From IMG/VR virus record IMGVR_UViG_3300031565_014867, positions 17,783-81,782 of that record: a stretch of 64,000 bases of DNA; one strand, written 5' to 3'. Positions 15,951-25,236 of the stretch are shown here, piece after piece. The position numbers were made by a program, and so were the translations under genes. Below the pieces are notes generated by a model that worked only from the letters and a program-made list of their open reading frames with translations, did no database searches and had not been told where the DNA came from. Each line of letters begins with the position of its first letter. Position 1 is the stretch's first letter. The DNA comes from a virus.

Positions 15951-18900
15951 ATGAGTGCCGACACGTTTCCCTTCGAGATCCATTCCAACCTTGAACTGGG
16001 TGCCCTTCCTCCGCAATTGCGGGCGCTTAGCCGGTTCGTCGCCGAACGCTCAGAGACTGCCCACCCTTGGGGAAACCTTCATGTTACCTGGTCCAGTGAC
16101 TGGTCAGATCTGACCCTTCTTGCGTACTTCGGGCAAGTGCTGCGACTATGCCAGAGGCGATTCGCCCAGGTCAACCTTCAACTGGATGGCCCGATGGTCA
16201 AGAAGATCCCGTTCTTGTGGAAGTGTGGGTTCTTTGACTGCGTGCGGGCCAACCGCGTCGGGAGCATTCTGGAATGCTTCCCGGATCCTTGGCGCCATCG
16301 CCCAGACACCGACCTCGTCCGCGCCAACTACACGCCTCTCGTCATGTTGGATGTCGCTCCAGTTGGCCAAGGTGACACCAAGCCCCAGTTCAGAGACCGT
16401 CAGGTGACCGACTGCATTAACGATTGGGACGTCGGTCTCCGTTCCACCGCATCTTTTCCTGTGGTGCGCAACGCCGATGCTATCCACTCGCGAGAGTATC
16501 TTTACTTGTTATTGTGGGAACTCCTGAATAATGCATACATCCACTCCGAAACTCATCATGTCACGCTCGCGGGGCAGATATTTTTGTCGCAAGAACACAT
16601 CGCCGCCTTGAAGAACCTTGCCGATGATATCAGCAACGATTATCTGCTCCAATCCGCGGGCTCAGTCCCTTCGCTTCTCGACGCGTTGGCAGTGCAGCAC
16701 AGAATCGAAGTACAACACACCCAGTTGACGGCTCGCCGTACCTGGTTGAAAAACCACAGAGATCGGTCTTTCCTGTTGCTTAGTTGCACCGATTCCGGAA
16801 TGGGTATCCCGCAATCTCTGAAAAGGTCGGAGGTCGTCGCAGAGCAAGAAACCGATGGTCACGCGCTGGCGCGTGCCTTCAGTCCGTGGACATCGACGCG
16901 ACGGAATGATCCTACTTTGTATGACGTTCACGGGTTGTCGCAGATCCTCCGACTCGTGGAAGAGTACGACGGATATTTGTTCCTGCAAAGTGGTGCCGCG
17001 TACCTAGAGTTCACGCGCACTACGCCGTTGTCCGATGGACAACGACTCCCCGAAGAGAGGGTCCTAGACGGCTCGCTATTTCAAATCCTTCTACCTCTGA
17101 GCGCGGAGCCTGCCAGTCGGCCGGTTCGCAAGTGGATGGCGCCCGGCCACTCGCCGGGATCCCCGGAGCCCGCCGATCCCGAACACAGAAGTGTCTTCGT
17201 GGTCGGCGAACTACGGCGTGCCGGAATCGACGTTCCCGTACGAGAGGAGGACTGGACGCGAGCGGCCGACGTGGTGATCCGTTGTGCTGATGCGATCACT
17301 ACCGATCCCCTATTTCTCGATCTTGTCCGGATGCCACACGATCACCAGTTCCTGAGTTTCCTTTTGCGAAGCGTCCGCCGCACCAGACTCTCGCACGGCG
17401 TTGTAGTGGTCAACGCGTCGCGTGAGTTTCTAGCGATTGCCAAGAACATGCAGAGGATCGATCTGGGTGACATCGCGGATGAACAAGTGAAGAGTTGCGC
17501 CGAACTAGATCGAGACTTGGCCCTGGCACTCAGCCGAGGAGAGATCGGGTGCTTGCCGCTGTTGCTGCCTTTCTTGGCACTCGCTGACGACGGAAGTCCC
17601 GCGGGTGTTCTGTGGCTTGGACTAGGTTGCTACGCACCGACACGGCGACGGGCAGTGGAAATCGCCTTGAACTATCTCCTGGGCTCGGAGGGAGCTGAGT
17701 TCAGTTGGAAAGAACTGTTTGAAATCGCTACTGCCCACGATCCAGTAGAAGGTCTTACCGAACAGGAATTTGGCTTACTCTTTGACGCTATCGTTCGCTG
17801 CAATCGGTCATTACTCGCCCCGGTTGCTGGCGGATGTCGCTCGGTGTTGACATCTTACGATGTGGAGTACGTTTCACTGGCCTCACTCCGAAAGGAAGTG
17901 GAAAACCTGATACCGCGGATGGAACACCAAAAGGCTCGCGACCAGCAGGACTTCCTCTATAGTCTCGCCTGGCACCCGCCCGAGCGGCGTTTCCGTAAGC
18001 GCTACTATCGTACTTGGCCTGTGCTCGCGGATGAGCACTATCGTCACATCTGCGCGCGATTGCTCGTGCAACAAGCCTATGAGACTCTGGGAGACGTGGT
18101 TGCGGCGGCCCGCGCCGTCGTTTGCGCCACGCCCTCGGCAGGGCTGCTGGGACGAGAGGTCGCTGCGATTCTCGGTACGGCCTTCTACGAAGTCCCGAGC
18201 ATTTATGAGATCGATCATCGGGATTGGATCCCACGGCTCAACGGACCCGCGATTGTGGTCGACGACGTTCTCGACACTGGTACACTTACACAGCAGTTGG
18301 TGCAGTACCTACAAAAGGTCGGGGCACACTGTCCCTGTGTCCTCACACTCCTGGAAAACGCGGAAACAGCGCAAGAAAGGCCCAGCCTGCCCCTCGTTCT
18401 GAAGGGGAGTGCCATCGACCTCGGTATTCCGACGACGGAAGAAGTGGCAAGGGCTATCGAGTCTCAAGGCTACTTTGAGGTCGATCCGCACACACTCGAC
18501 CCGCTTCCTCCCAGAACCTCGGCTCGTGATTCCCTGTCCAGGGAAACGCGCCGGCGCCTCGAAACGCTGGCGCATGAAAAGGCCATCTTCAGCGGGCATA
18601 TCGTGCATGGAGACCACCACTACAACATGTACTTCAGCCTGCGCGATGCTCTCGCGTCACCGACAGCGCGCGATGAAATCCTGACATGGGTGCTCGACGA
18701 GATCCGCGCGTTTGCCCGACAAGCACAGAAGCAAGGGGCTCACGCGATTACGCTCGTATATCCGTACTACTCGCCCGTCTACAGACTAGTCTCGCGAATA
18801 CTCGCTCGTTGGTACCAAGAAGCCGCAGTTGGCGTCGAACTTCGCTGCCTGGTGGCCAAGCCATGCCAATTGAGTGGAACTCGCATCGGGTATCAACTGG

Positions 18901-20759
18901 CCGATGTAACAAACCGCGGGACGCGCGACCTAGAACATGCCGTGTTCTTGGATGACGGCATTGCCTCCGGTGGCACCATGTCGGCGGTCCTGGACGAATT
19001 GGTTTCGCGCAACGCACGCGCCGTCGTGGCTCTAATACTATTTGACCGAATCGGCCTTCAGCCGCGACGCCATCTGCGCAGTATCCGCTCATACCGTACG
19101 CCAAACGGCCGCTCCCTGTCGTTTTCGTTTCGCACTCTTGTTTCGATAAACGTGCGGTCGCACTATGTCAACAACTGCCCTGAGTGCCTGTTGGCTCGGG
19201 ACATACTCGGACATGCTCGTTTGCACCCGGGCTTCCTTTCTACTGGAACGGCGACTCTCGAATCTCTCCTGGCGAGGACCATTGTGAGTTCTGAAAGTGT
19301 CCATATAGCCTCCCGGCTCGGGGCTGAGGATGTTCTTTCCGTACTCAGTTTCCGGCACGCGGTTCTCTCGGACATGCCAAGCCCCCAAGAGATCGAAAGG
19401 AGCTTGGCTGGCCGTGCAGGCGCTCCCCGGCTAGAGTGCCTCGCGACCGTGTTGTCCGATCCCAAGCTGTTCCGGCAGATCACGGATCACGAGGCCTGTG
19501 AGCGATGGATGACCGAGGACATCGCCGACCCATCTGTGGCTCCTGACTTCCGTGCCCGCTTTGTCCTTCACTTGGGCGCATGTGCTGACAGGAGCTTCGC
19601 GCGGGGATACGTTACGGAAGGTCTTCCTCAAGCCTACATTCGTTTGGCTGGCCGGCCGGAAGCCAAGTGTGACGGCTCGCTCAACCGTTACTTCAATGCG
19701 CACCCGATCGAATTCCTTGCGGTGGCGGCGGCCCTCTACTCGCTTGCTGACCGAGTTGGCCGCGACAAAGAGGCACCAGTAGCATGTCTACAAGGATGGA
19801 AGACAGCGCTAGGTTCTGGCTCGGAGATGAATACCGAGGCCAATCTCTATACGTTCCATTTGGAAACCCTATTTGATCCAGAATCTGAACTCCCCGTGAA
19901 AGAGGCGGAGCACTTGGTCGCGAACTTTGCCGGCAGTTTCTCGCACCACGGTGACAGCTTCGCCGTGCGCATGTCGCGTTGCCGATTGGCAGTGAATACC
20001 CATCTCGCTGGCGTTGCCTGCGAGCAGATGCCACCGGAAATGTTCAGCGTTCTAACCGATATGGTCAGACGCACGCAGGACCACTTCAAGGTCTGGCCGT
20101 TCGGAAAGGACGAACGAGACGAGATAAGGGAGGCTGAGGCGCGATGGCAGGAGGATCGCGATGGCACCATCTTGGCAACGGTCATCAGCCGCCATTTTCT
20201 CTCGGAAATGCCTGCCACACGCCCGGCAACAATTGACCGACTCCTCGCCCACCTTGCACCACGCTTGGGTTACATCCTTGGTAAGGCCATCGCCGATTAC
20301 CGTACCCGCACACGGGCACCTGTTAATGTGCATAATGAGTTCGAATCCAACACATCAGAAGACAGCCGCGTACTCGGCACCTCCTTCTATTTGTGGAGGG
20401 TGTTGTCGAACCTGCTCGATAATGCACAGGAAGCGTGGAACAGGCGCCGCGGAGAGGAGAGCGGCGCCCCGACGCCCGACTTGGCAGTGCGGATACTTGT
20501 GCGCCCCGTGCCGCCCCACCGGCTCGCCATTGAAGTCCGAGACAACGTCCCCTGCGAAGATCAAGACGTTGAGGGGTTCTTTGTGCCTGGCAGTGCATTG
20601 GCCACGCACCGGTCTGAGATCGTGAACTGGGGTGGGGCTTTACGGGGAGACAAACTTCCCAACGGTTGGAAACGTATTGTGGTAGAACTGAGAACGCTCG
20701 ACGTTGAGCGCCCATTGCAGGACCCTGAAGATGAGAATCCCCAAGCTGCTTCTATGTGA
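15951..20759 (+). CDS. Giant GHKL-ATPase / double phosphoribosyltransferase-like / GHKL signalling protein
   Basis: A 1602-residue protein. Residues about 50-110 look like a STAS-type domain. A GHKL ATPase follows, with N-box LLLWELLNNAYIHS (about 183-196), G1 box LLSCTDSGMGIP (about 277) and a G2-like DVHGLSQILRLVEEYDGY. A long helical middle leads to a type I phosphoribosyltransferase-like domain with the PRPP loop IVVDDVLDTGTL (about 768), and a second one with FLDDGIASGGTM (about 998). The C-terminus is a second GHKL module with N-box LWRVLSNLLDNAQEAW (about 1481) and a weak G1 box IEVRDNVP. I see no histidine phosphoacceptor helix. It overlaps the receiver-HD gene, so the two are one operon. 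Base composition looks less GC-rich than the phage genes. A role in stress signalling or phage defence is inference. Confidence 0.8.
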   Translation: MSADTFPFEIHSNLELGALPPQLRALSRFVAERSETAHPWGNLHVTWSSDWSDLTLLAYFGQVLRLCQRRFAQVNLQLDGPMVKKIPFLWKCGFFDCVRANRVGSILECFPDPWRHRPDTDLVRANYTPLVMLDVAPVGQGDTKPQFRDRQVTDCINDWDVGLRSTASFPVVRNADAIHSREYLYLLLWELLNNAYIHSETHHVTLAGQIFLSQEHIAALKNLADDISNDYLLQSAGSVPSLLDALAVQHRIEVQHTQLTARRTWLKNHRDRSFLLLSCTDSGMGIPQSLKRSEVVAEQETDGHALARAFSPWTSTRRNDPTLYDVHGLSQILRLVEEYDGYLFLQSGAAYLEFTRTTPLSDGQRLPEERVLDGSLFQILLPLSAEPASRPVRKWMAPGHSPGSPEPADPEHRSVFVVGELRRAGIDVPVREEDWTRAADVVIRCADAITTDPLFLDLVRMPHDHQFLSFLLRSVRRTRLSHGVVVVNASREFLAIAKNMQRIDLGDIADEQVKSCAELDRDLALALSRGEIGCLPLLLPFLALADDGSPAGVLWLGLGCYAPTRRRAVEIALNYLLGSEGAEFSWKELFEIATAHDPVEGLTEQEFGLLFDAIVRCNRSLLAPVAGGCRSVLTSYDVEYVSLASLRKEVENLIPRMEHQKARDQQDFLYSLAWHPPERRFRKRYYRTWPVLADEHYRHICARLLVQQAYETLGDVVAAARAVVCATPSAGLLGREVAAILGTAFYEVPSIYEIDHRDWIPRLNGPAIVVDDVLDTGTLTQQLVQYLQKVGAHCPCVLTLLENAETAQERPSLPLVLKGSAIDLGIPTTEEVARAIESQGYFEVDPHTLDPLPPRTSARDSLSRETRRRLETLAHEKAIFSGHIVHGDHHYNMYFSLRDALASPTARDEILTWVLDEIRAFARQAQKQGAHAITLVYPYYSPVYRLVSRILARWYQEAAVGVELRCLVAKPCQLSGTRIGYQLADVTNRGTRDLEHAVFLDDGIASGGTMSAVLDELVSRNARAVVALILFDRIGLQPRRHLRSIRSYRTPNGRSLSFSFRTLVSINVRSHYVNNCPECLLARDILGHARLHPGFLSTGTATLESLLARTIVSSESVHIASRLGAEDVLSVLSFRHAVLSDMPSPQEIERSLAGRAGAPRLECLATVLSDPKLFRQITDHEACERWMTEDIADPSVAPDFRARFVLHLGACADRSFARGYVTEGLPQAYIRLAGRPEAKCDGSLNRYFNAHPIEFLAVAAALYSLADRVGRDKEAPVACLQGWKTALGSGSEMNTEANLYTFHLETLFDPESELPVKEAEHLVANFAGSFSHHGDSFAVRMSRCRLAVNTHLAGVACEQMPPEMFSVLTDMVRRTQDHFKVWPFGKDERDEIREAEARWQEDRDGTILATVISRHFLSEMPATRPATIDRLLAHLAPRLGYILGKAIADYRTRTRAPVNVHNEFESNTSEDSRVLGTSFYLWRVLSNLLDNAQEAWNRRRGEESGAPTPDLAVRILVRPVPPHRLAIEVRDNVPCEDQDVEGFFVPGSALATHRSEIVNWGGALRGDKLPNGWKRIVVELRTLDVERPLQDPEDENPQAASM

Positions 20760-22374
20760 GGACGATATCTGGGAACGTGAAAACCTTCCAGGGATCATCG
20801 AGTCCTCTTGGAAGGACATGTTTGCCGGTGAACAAGTCGAGGTCCACGGTTGCTCCGATGTTGCCCGCGAGGACCGGCCACGTCCCCCGATTATTCCCCT
20901 TGACAAAGTCGGACAATACGATGCTCTTCTGCTCGATATTTGGTGGGGAAAACCCAGTTCCGGGTCACCTCATGGCGTCGAGATTGCCGAGACAGTACGT
21001 CGGCGCTATCCGGAAATGCCAATTATCGTGTTCTCACGACACGTCTCGCTTGAAGACTTTCAATCTCTGATACCTCACGGCATCGCAGGATATCTGACCA
21101 AAACCGATCCCACGGCCCAAACCTGGTGTGCCGAAATCCACCGCGTCTTGGAAACCACTGGCCGCGAACGTTCCGGTCACCCTCTGTATCAACTCCTCAG
21201 GCATCTGCTAGCTGAAACCCCCAACGCCTGGTGTCGGAATGAGGTCGACCAAGCTGCCTCTGAAGTCTGGCGTCATGAGAACCCTTATCAGAAATGGGAA
21301 CAGTTTTGGGGAGTGTGGGTGCCGTATTTGGGGCAAAAACGCATCAACATCCCCTGCGACGACATCGCTCGGTTCTTTGCCAAGGAAGAACTCCTAACGA
21401 TCTCTGTAGGCGAAGCCTTGCGCGGACATCTGGAACATGTCTTGCATGTGTATTTCACCGGGTACATTATAAGCCATGTCGCACCGGGGTTTCGCGATCA
21501 TGTACTGAACGCCGTTCGCTATCTTCTAAAGGAAGATTATCGCGAGGACCAGACGGAAGCCTATTGGGACATGTTCCAAGCAAGTTGGCTCGTCGCCGCC
21601 ACGCTGCACGACGCCGCCTATCCGCTAGAGATTCTCCCTGACGTCGTGCATGAAGCATCCCAGATTCAAGACATGTTTCCCTTTGCGCAACTCACTCCCA
21701 CCGTTCCGTCTGTGGCTCCTTCGGGCGTAGCGTGGAACAGTACGGAGGGGCGAGCGGCACGGGATGCGTTTCGTTTTGTTCTTGACCGCCTCTACGACAA
21801 TACGAGTGCCCTCCGCTTTGTGCAAGCGAACGCATTGTTCTCCGACGGGAAGGTACAGCGGTTCAACCATGGTGTCGCTTCTGGCGCATGCTTCATGAAG
21901 GAAGCTCAAAAATGGGGTGACCTTCCCAATTCGCTGCCATTGGTGTTCCTTCAATGGGCCGCCACAGCCATGGCCCTCCATGCCTTGAAACATGCTGCGG
22001 AGCCAAACGGCGTGTGCATTGCTCTCCAGCGAGATCCTTTGTCGTTCCTGTTGGCTTTGTGTGACGAGTTGCAGGTGTGGAATCGCAGTCGTCCCGATGA
22101 GACACCAACGTCATCAGATTTCCGTCGCGTCGATTTGCACGCAATGGAATTTGACGGCAACAAGCTCTCTGCCACCATTGAATACGATTTGTTTCCACTG
22201 GTTGATACACATCGACAGAAGAAGGCTGTAAATGCGATCACAAGCCGTCTCAGCAAAGACCAGCGTTTAATGAAGATCTATCTTAAGCCGGAACCACTAG
22301 GAGTAGAGATTCTGAGCCGGATACGGGATCCATTCACCGAACTGCCGCCGATCCTGCTGGGCGATGCTGATTGA
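20731..22374 (+). CDS. Response-regulator receiver domain fused to an HD-type hydrolase domain
   Basis: A 547-residue partner of the giant GHKL protein, overlapping it by 29 bases. ATG 20731 is chosen because receiver domains begin just before the first strand; an ATG at 20704 is possible. Receiver features: KLLLCEDD acidic pocket, phosphoacceptor Asp in YDALLLDIWWG, Ser in IIVFSRHVS and Lys in YLTKTD. The C-terminal 380 residues are helical with HD-family motifs: LVAATLHDAAYPLEIL (His-Asp pair), FNHGVASGACFM, and PLSFLLALCDELQVWNR (late Asp), a pattern like the HD-CE domains of bacterial conflict systems. It probably hydrolyses a nucleotide or phosphoester when phosphorylated or otherwise signalled. 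The substrate is unknown. Confidence 0.8.
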   Translation: MRIPKLLLCEDDIWERENLPGIIESSWKDMFAGEQVEVHGCSDVAREDRPRPPIIPLDKVGQYDALLLDIWWGKPSSGSPHGVEIAETVRRRYPEMPIIVFSRHVSLEDFQSLIPHGIAGYLTKTDPTAQTWCAEIHRVLETTGRERSGHPLYQLLRHLLAETPNAWCRNEVDQAASEVWRHENPYQKWEQFWGVWVPYLGQKRINIPCDDIARFFAKEELLTISVGEALRGHLEHVLHVYFTGYIISHVAPGFRDHVLNAVRYLLKEDYREDQTEAYWDMFQASWLVAATLHDAAYPLEILPDVVHEASQIQDMFPFAQLTPTVPSVAPSGVAWNSTEGRAARDAFRFVLDRLYDNTSALRFVQANALFSDGKVQRFNHGVASGACFMKEAQKWGDLPNSLPLVFLQWAATAMALHALKHAAEPNGVCIALQRDPLSFLLALCDELQVWNRSRPDETPTSSDFRRVDLHAMEFDGNKLSATIEYDLFPLVDTHRQKKAVNAITSRLSKDQRLMKIYLKPEPLGVEILSRIRDPFTELPPILLGDAD

Positions 22375-22698
22375 ACACTTCGCAGCTTGGGCGACTTGTT
22401 CCCCATCCCTCCAATTCTCGTGCTTGTCACCGGGTCAAACGTTGCGTGACGGAGCCAATTGCGACGCAACTGGTGCTAGTGGCCCCGTGTCCAACACTCC
22501 GACCGCTGCCTCCGCAGGATATTGGCACTTCTCTGCCGCGTATGCTGGAAGTCTGCTCTCATCCCGAGCGCTGTACTTTTCGACCGCCCGGCGCTGCGCT
22601 TTCGGACCGCCGTTCATAATTTGCCGCGTCAATGGTTGGAACGGCCAAGCGCAGGCAGTCGAAAGGGCAGGGAACGGCGTGCCAACCCTACATTCGTT

Positions 22699-22881
22699 TC
22701 AATCGGCAAATTTGACCCCGCCCCCTTCGCCCCGCACGACCGGACTACCCGGCCCGGTACAACCCGAATGCCATCCACCCAACGGCTGGGTTTTCGTTGG
22801 GTTTGGGCGGGTTCTGCCGGCTGGTTGGCCGCAATATCGGCATGGGTCGACACCGTTGACGTCCGACAAGGGTGTCGACAC
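22699..22881 (-). CDS. Possible small zinc-motif protein
   Basis: A 60-residue frame starting with GTG and reading GVDPCRYCGQPAGRTRP, then GGWHSGCTG. A CxxC pair followed by an HxxxC pair could bind zinc. There is no convincing ribosome site, and the flanking sequence is non-coding in appearance, so it may be chance. Confidence 0.3.
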   Translation of the reverse strand: MSTPLSDVNGVDPCRYCGQPAGRTRPNPTKTQPLGGWHSGCTGPGSPVVRGEGGGVKFAD

Positions 22882-23262
22882 AACGGGGCGAGAATCACGG
22901 CTTTCGGGGCAACCTGATTGCCGTAAGTGATTGCATAGAAATGTGTTATGTCGTCTAGTGGCGGGGTCCAGCGCGGGTATCGGGCCGAATCGGGGCGAGA
23001 ATTCCGAGAAAATGACGCGGCCGGGCCGGTTGGGGTGGTTGTCGGAAGTGTGCGGCCGGATCGGACCGGATTCGGTGTGGGTGGGTTGTGTCGGCTCCCC
23101 CAGTTATGTCTATTCGAGCGATTCGGCGGGGAAAACCTGGAACATGGCGCGCGCACCTAACCGCGCGAGAGAAAACGGAAACTCAGTCGTTGTAACTGGC
23201 GTTGTGACAACGGGTTGCGGCGCGCACATTGGATGGTTGGTCTTGTCTTGCCGCGTCGGGGA

Positions 23263-23377
23263 GAATGATTACTTCTCTGGTTTGCCCTATTTACTCATAT
23301 ATTTATTGTGTGTGTACACAGTATGTAGAAGTGTTTGCATAAAGCGATAATAGGTGAAACTAGAGAAGTAATCATTC
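23263..23377. repeat. AT-rich element flanked by 21-bp inverted repeats
   Basis: The left arm at 23263-23283 and right arm at 23357-23377 are inverted copies with one mismatch (shared core AGAGAAGTAATCATTC on the outward strand). The 73-base interior is strikingly AT-rich for this genome and contains a TGTGTACACA palindrome. Possible identities are a miniature inverted-repeat element (no target duplication seen), a divergent promoter/operator, or a replication origin. Confidence 0.6.
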
Positions 23378-23605
23378 CGCCTACACTCGCCACCTATCGC
23401 AACCTGCCCGAACCGCCAGTCCCGCCCCAGAGCCACGACGTCGCCCGACGTCGCGTTTCGCATCCCGCCCCCGTCTCGGAACGCCCCGATTTGCCAACGG
23501 CCCTTTACGGGCCGACGTCGGCCGACGTCGGCTGCGCATGAAGAAAGCCGCCCGTTGGACGGCTTGCCGCGTTCATCCCGCCCGCGTCTTGCCGCAATGC
23601 CGCGT

Positions 23606-23932
23606 CTATCCTGCCCGCATTGCCGCGTACACTCGGCCGGCTTCAAACGAGCGTTCCCGGTGCATTGCCGCCGTAGCCCGGTGGACCACGCGCGGCCGGT
23701 AGCCGATCCGCTCCAATTCCCGGACAAGGGGCGCGCCTTCCGCGCTGGTTGCCGGTCGGCTTGCCCGGACGCAACGCCAGTAGTCGGCCCCGCTATGTTG
23801 GCCTACGTGCGCGTAGGCGTCGCAATACCGGCCGTGTTCGTCACTTGGCAACGTAGGGAAGAGCGCGAAGACTCCGCCCCCGTCCCGCCAAACCCGCAAC
23901 ACAACGGGGATAGCTTGCTGGTTGTCTGTCAT
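23606..23932 (-). CDS. Conserved hypothetical accessory protein
   Basis: A 108-residue protein from ATG 23932. It opens with a compact beta segment VVLRVWRDGGGVFALFP followed by PSDEHGRYCDAYAHVGQHS and ends with a helical part (LVRELERIGYRPRVVHRAT). This pattern is a widespread small hypothetical family in mobile elements, of unknown function. Its leader CTTGAACCGATGGGA resembles the one before the gene at 26532. It is the last gene of the leftward accessory cluster. Confidence 0.65.
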   Translation of the reverse strand: MTDNQQAIPVVLRVWRDGGGVFALFPTLPSDEHGRYCDAYAHVGQHSGADYWRCVRASRPATSAEGAPLVRELERIGYRPRVVHRATAAMHRERSFEAGRVYAAMRAG

Positions 23933-24035
23933 GGTCAATCGTCCCATCGGTTCAAGGTATCCGGCGCCAACCCGGCGCTATCACGGCGCGCCGCCTGCGC
24001 CATGGCGGCGCCATCCGGGCGCGCCGGTTTCGGTG

Positions 24036-25235
24036 TCAGTCTCGGGGTTCAACAGACGACAACGTGTAGACGTCGAACCAGACGGTTTCGCAGTCAAGGC
24101 AGTACATACGTTGCGTGCAATAGTCGCCACCGAAGTCGACGGAATCCCCTTCGGTTTGGTGTGACTCACAGTTGGGGCAGAAGCCCCCTCCCATTTCGAC
24201 GTACCGCTTTGCGTGGGGCAAGGTCGAATCCTGCGCCGATTCCTGCGCGGGTTCGCGTGACGCTATGCCCAGTTCAACCAGTCTCTCGAAAGCCGCCTTG
24301 TCGGACGGATACCGCCCGCAGGAATCGCAACGTTCAACCTTCGCGCCTTCCGCCAGTCGGCCGTTCTCGACACGCGCCAGAATTCCGGGAACACCCGAAC
24401 GGAAGCGGCCGGGTTGTTCGCACTCACACACCGGGGCAGCCCCGTTAGCCAGCCCGAGAAAGGTTGCGCCAATCGTTGGGTTTCCGTATTCGTCCAGAAT
24501 CCCTGGGGTCGACATTGCCGTGTCAAGCAGACGGTCGAAGGCATAGCCCAATGCGTCGGGATCGGTGACGTCCCGATCGAAGTAGACTGGAAAACTGAGC
24601 ACGCATTCTCCCGTTGCCATTGGCTGTTCGCACTCAGACACCGGCGCAACCTGTTGCTCGAATGCCAACGCCAATATCATTACGTTGTCGAGTTGGGAGG
24701 CATCATCGGCGGCCTCTTCGTAGCTGGTGTAGACGGTGGTGGTTGCCAAGTCTTCAGTGTCGTGATCGTAGAGTATGTAGCGGCGCGTTTCCGTGGCCCC
24801 GTGTTCGGCCACTTGCGGCGGGAACATTTCGCGGAGTCGCGCGACGGTCAGCGGTGGCGTTTCAAAGTACGTTCCATCGTCGCCGTGTTTTGCGGCCGCG
24901 CGCCAATGGATCGAATCGGCGGTGACAACTACCGTTGCGGCCGATACCGATTGTAGACAACCATCGGGCCACCGGTGGTTGTCGGGTGCTTGCACCCACT
25001 CGCCATCCGAGTCAATCAGTTCGCTGGTTTCATCGTTCAGCGCGCCAAGCACCGAACCGTATTCGACGGCCGAGTCAAACAACTCGACCGCGTAGAACGT
25101 ATCATGCGCTCCCTTGAATTCTGCCGCCTTGTCGGCAACGCGAAGCAACCACGCCGCGTAGTCGGGCGTTATGTCGACGGTTGCGTACTCGAAAGCGAAA
25201 CCGTCCCCGTTGGTCAGACTGCAGGCTAGACGCAT
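24036..25235 (-). CDS. Acidic hypothetical protein with C-terminal zinc ribbons
   Basis: A 399-residue acidic protein from ATG 25235, one base after the stop codon of the gene at 25237. The N-terminal region is mixed alpha/beta (DITPDYAAWLLRVADKAAEF). The C-terminal 150 residues hold three Cys pairs: CDSCGRYPSD, FCPNCESHQ and YCLDCETVWFD, the last two forming a plausible zinc ribbon. No family recognised. Its position in the ArdA cluster suggests an accessory, possibly host-interaction role. Confidence 0.65.
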   Translation of the reverse strand: MRLACSLTNGDGFAFEYATVDITPDYAAWLLRVADKAAEFKGAHDTFYAVELFDSAVEYGSVLGALNDETSELIDSDGEWVQAPDNHRWPDGCLQSVSAATVVVTADSIHWRAAAKHGDDGTYFETPPLTVARLREMFPPQVAEHGATETRRYILYDHDTEDLATTTVYTSYEEAADDASQLDNVMILALAFEQQVAPVSECEQPMATGECVLSFPVYFDRDVTDPDALGYAFDRLLDTAMSTPGILDEYGNPTIGATFLGLANGAAPVCECEQPGRFRSGVPGILARVENGRLAEGAKVERCDSCGRYPSDKAAFERLVELGIASREPAQESAQDSTLPHAKRYVEMGGGFCPNCESHQTEGDSVDFGGDYCTQRMYCLDCETVWFDVYTLSSVEPRD

Positions 25236-25236
25236 C

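Larger units (their letters stand above)
22375..23605. other. Non-coding region between convergent gene blocks
   Basis: About 1.2 kb separating the rightward signalling cassette from the leftward accessory cluster. Several short frames exist on both strands but are rich in Arg, Pro and Gly with no protein-like pattern, except a weak 60-residue candidate at 22699-22881. The notable content is the AT-rich inverted-repeat element at 23263-23377. Confidence 0.5.

Noticed and set aside
22364-22930. 188-codon frame after the receiver-HD gene
   Set aside because: Low-complexity Pro/Gly/Ser/Arg content, no ribosome site, and several competing frames in the same stretch.
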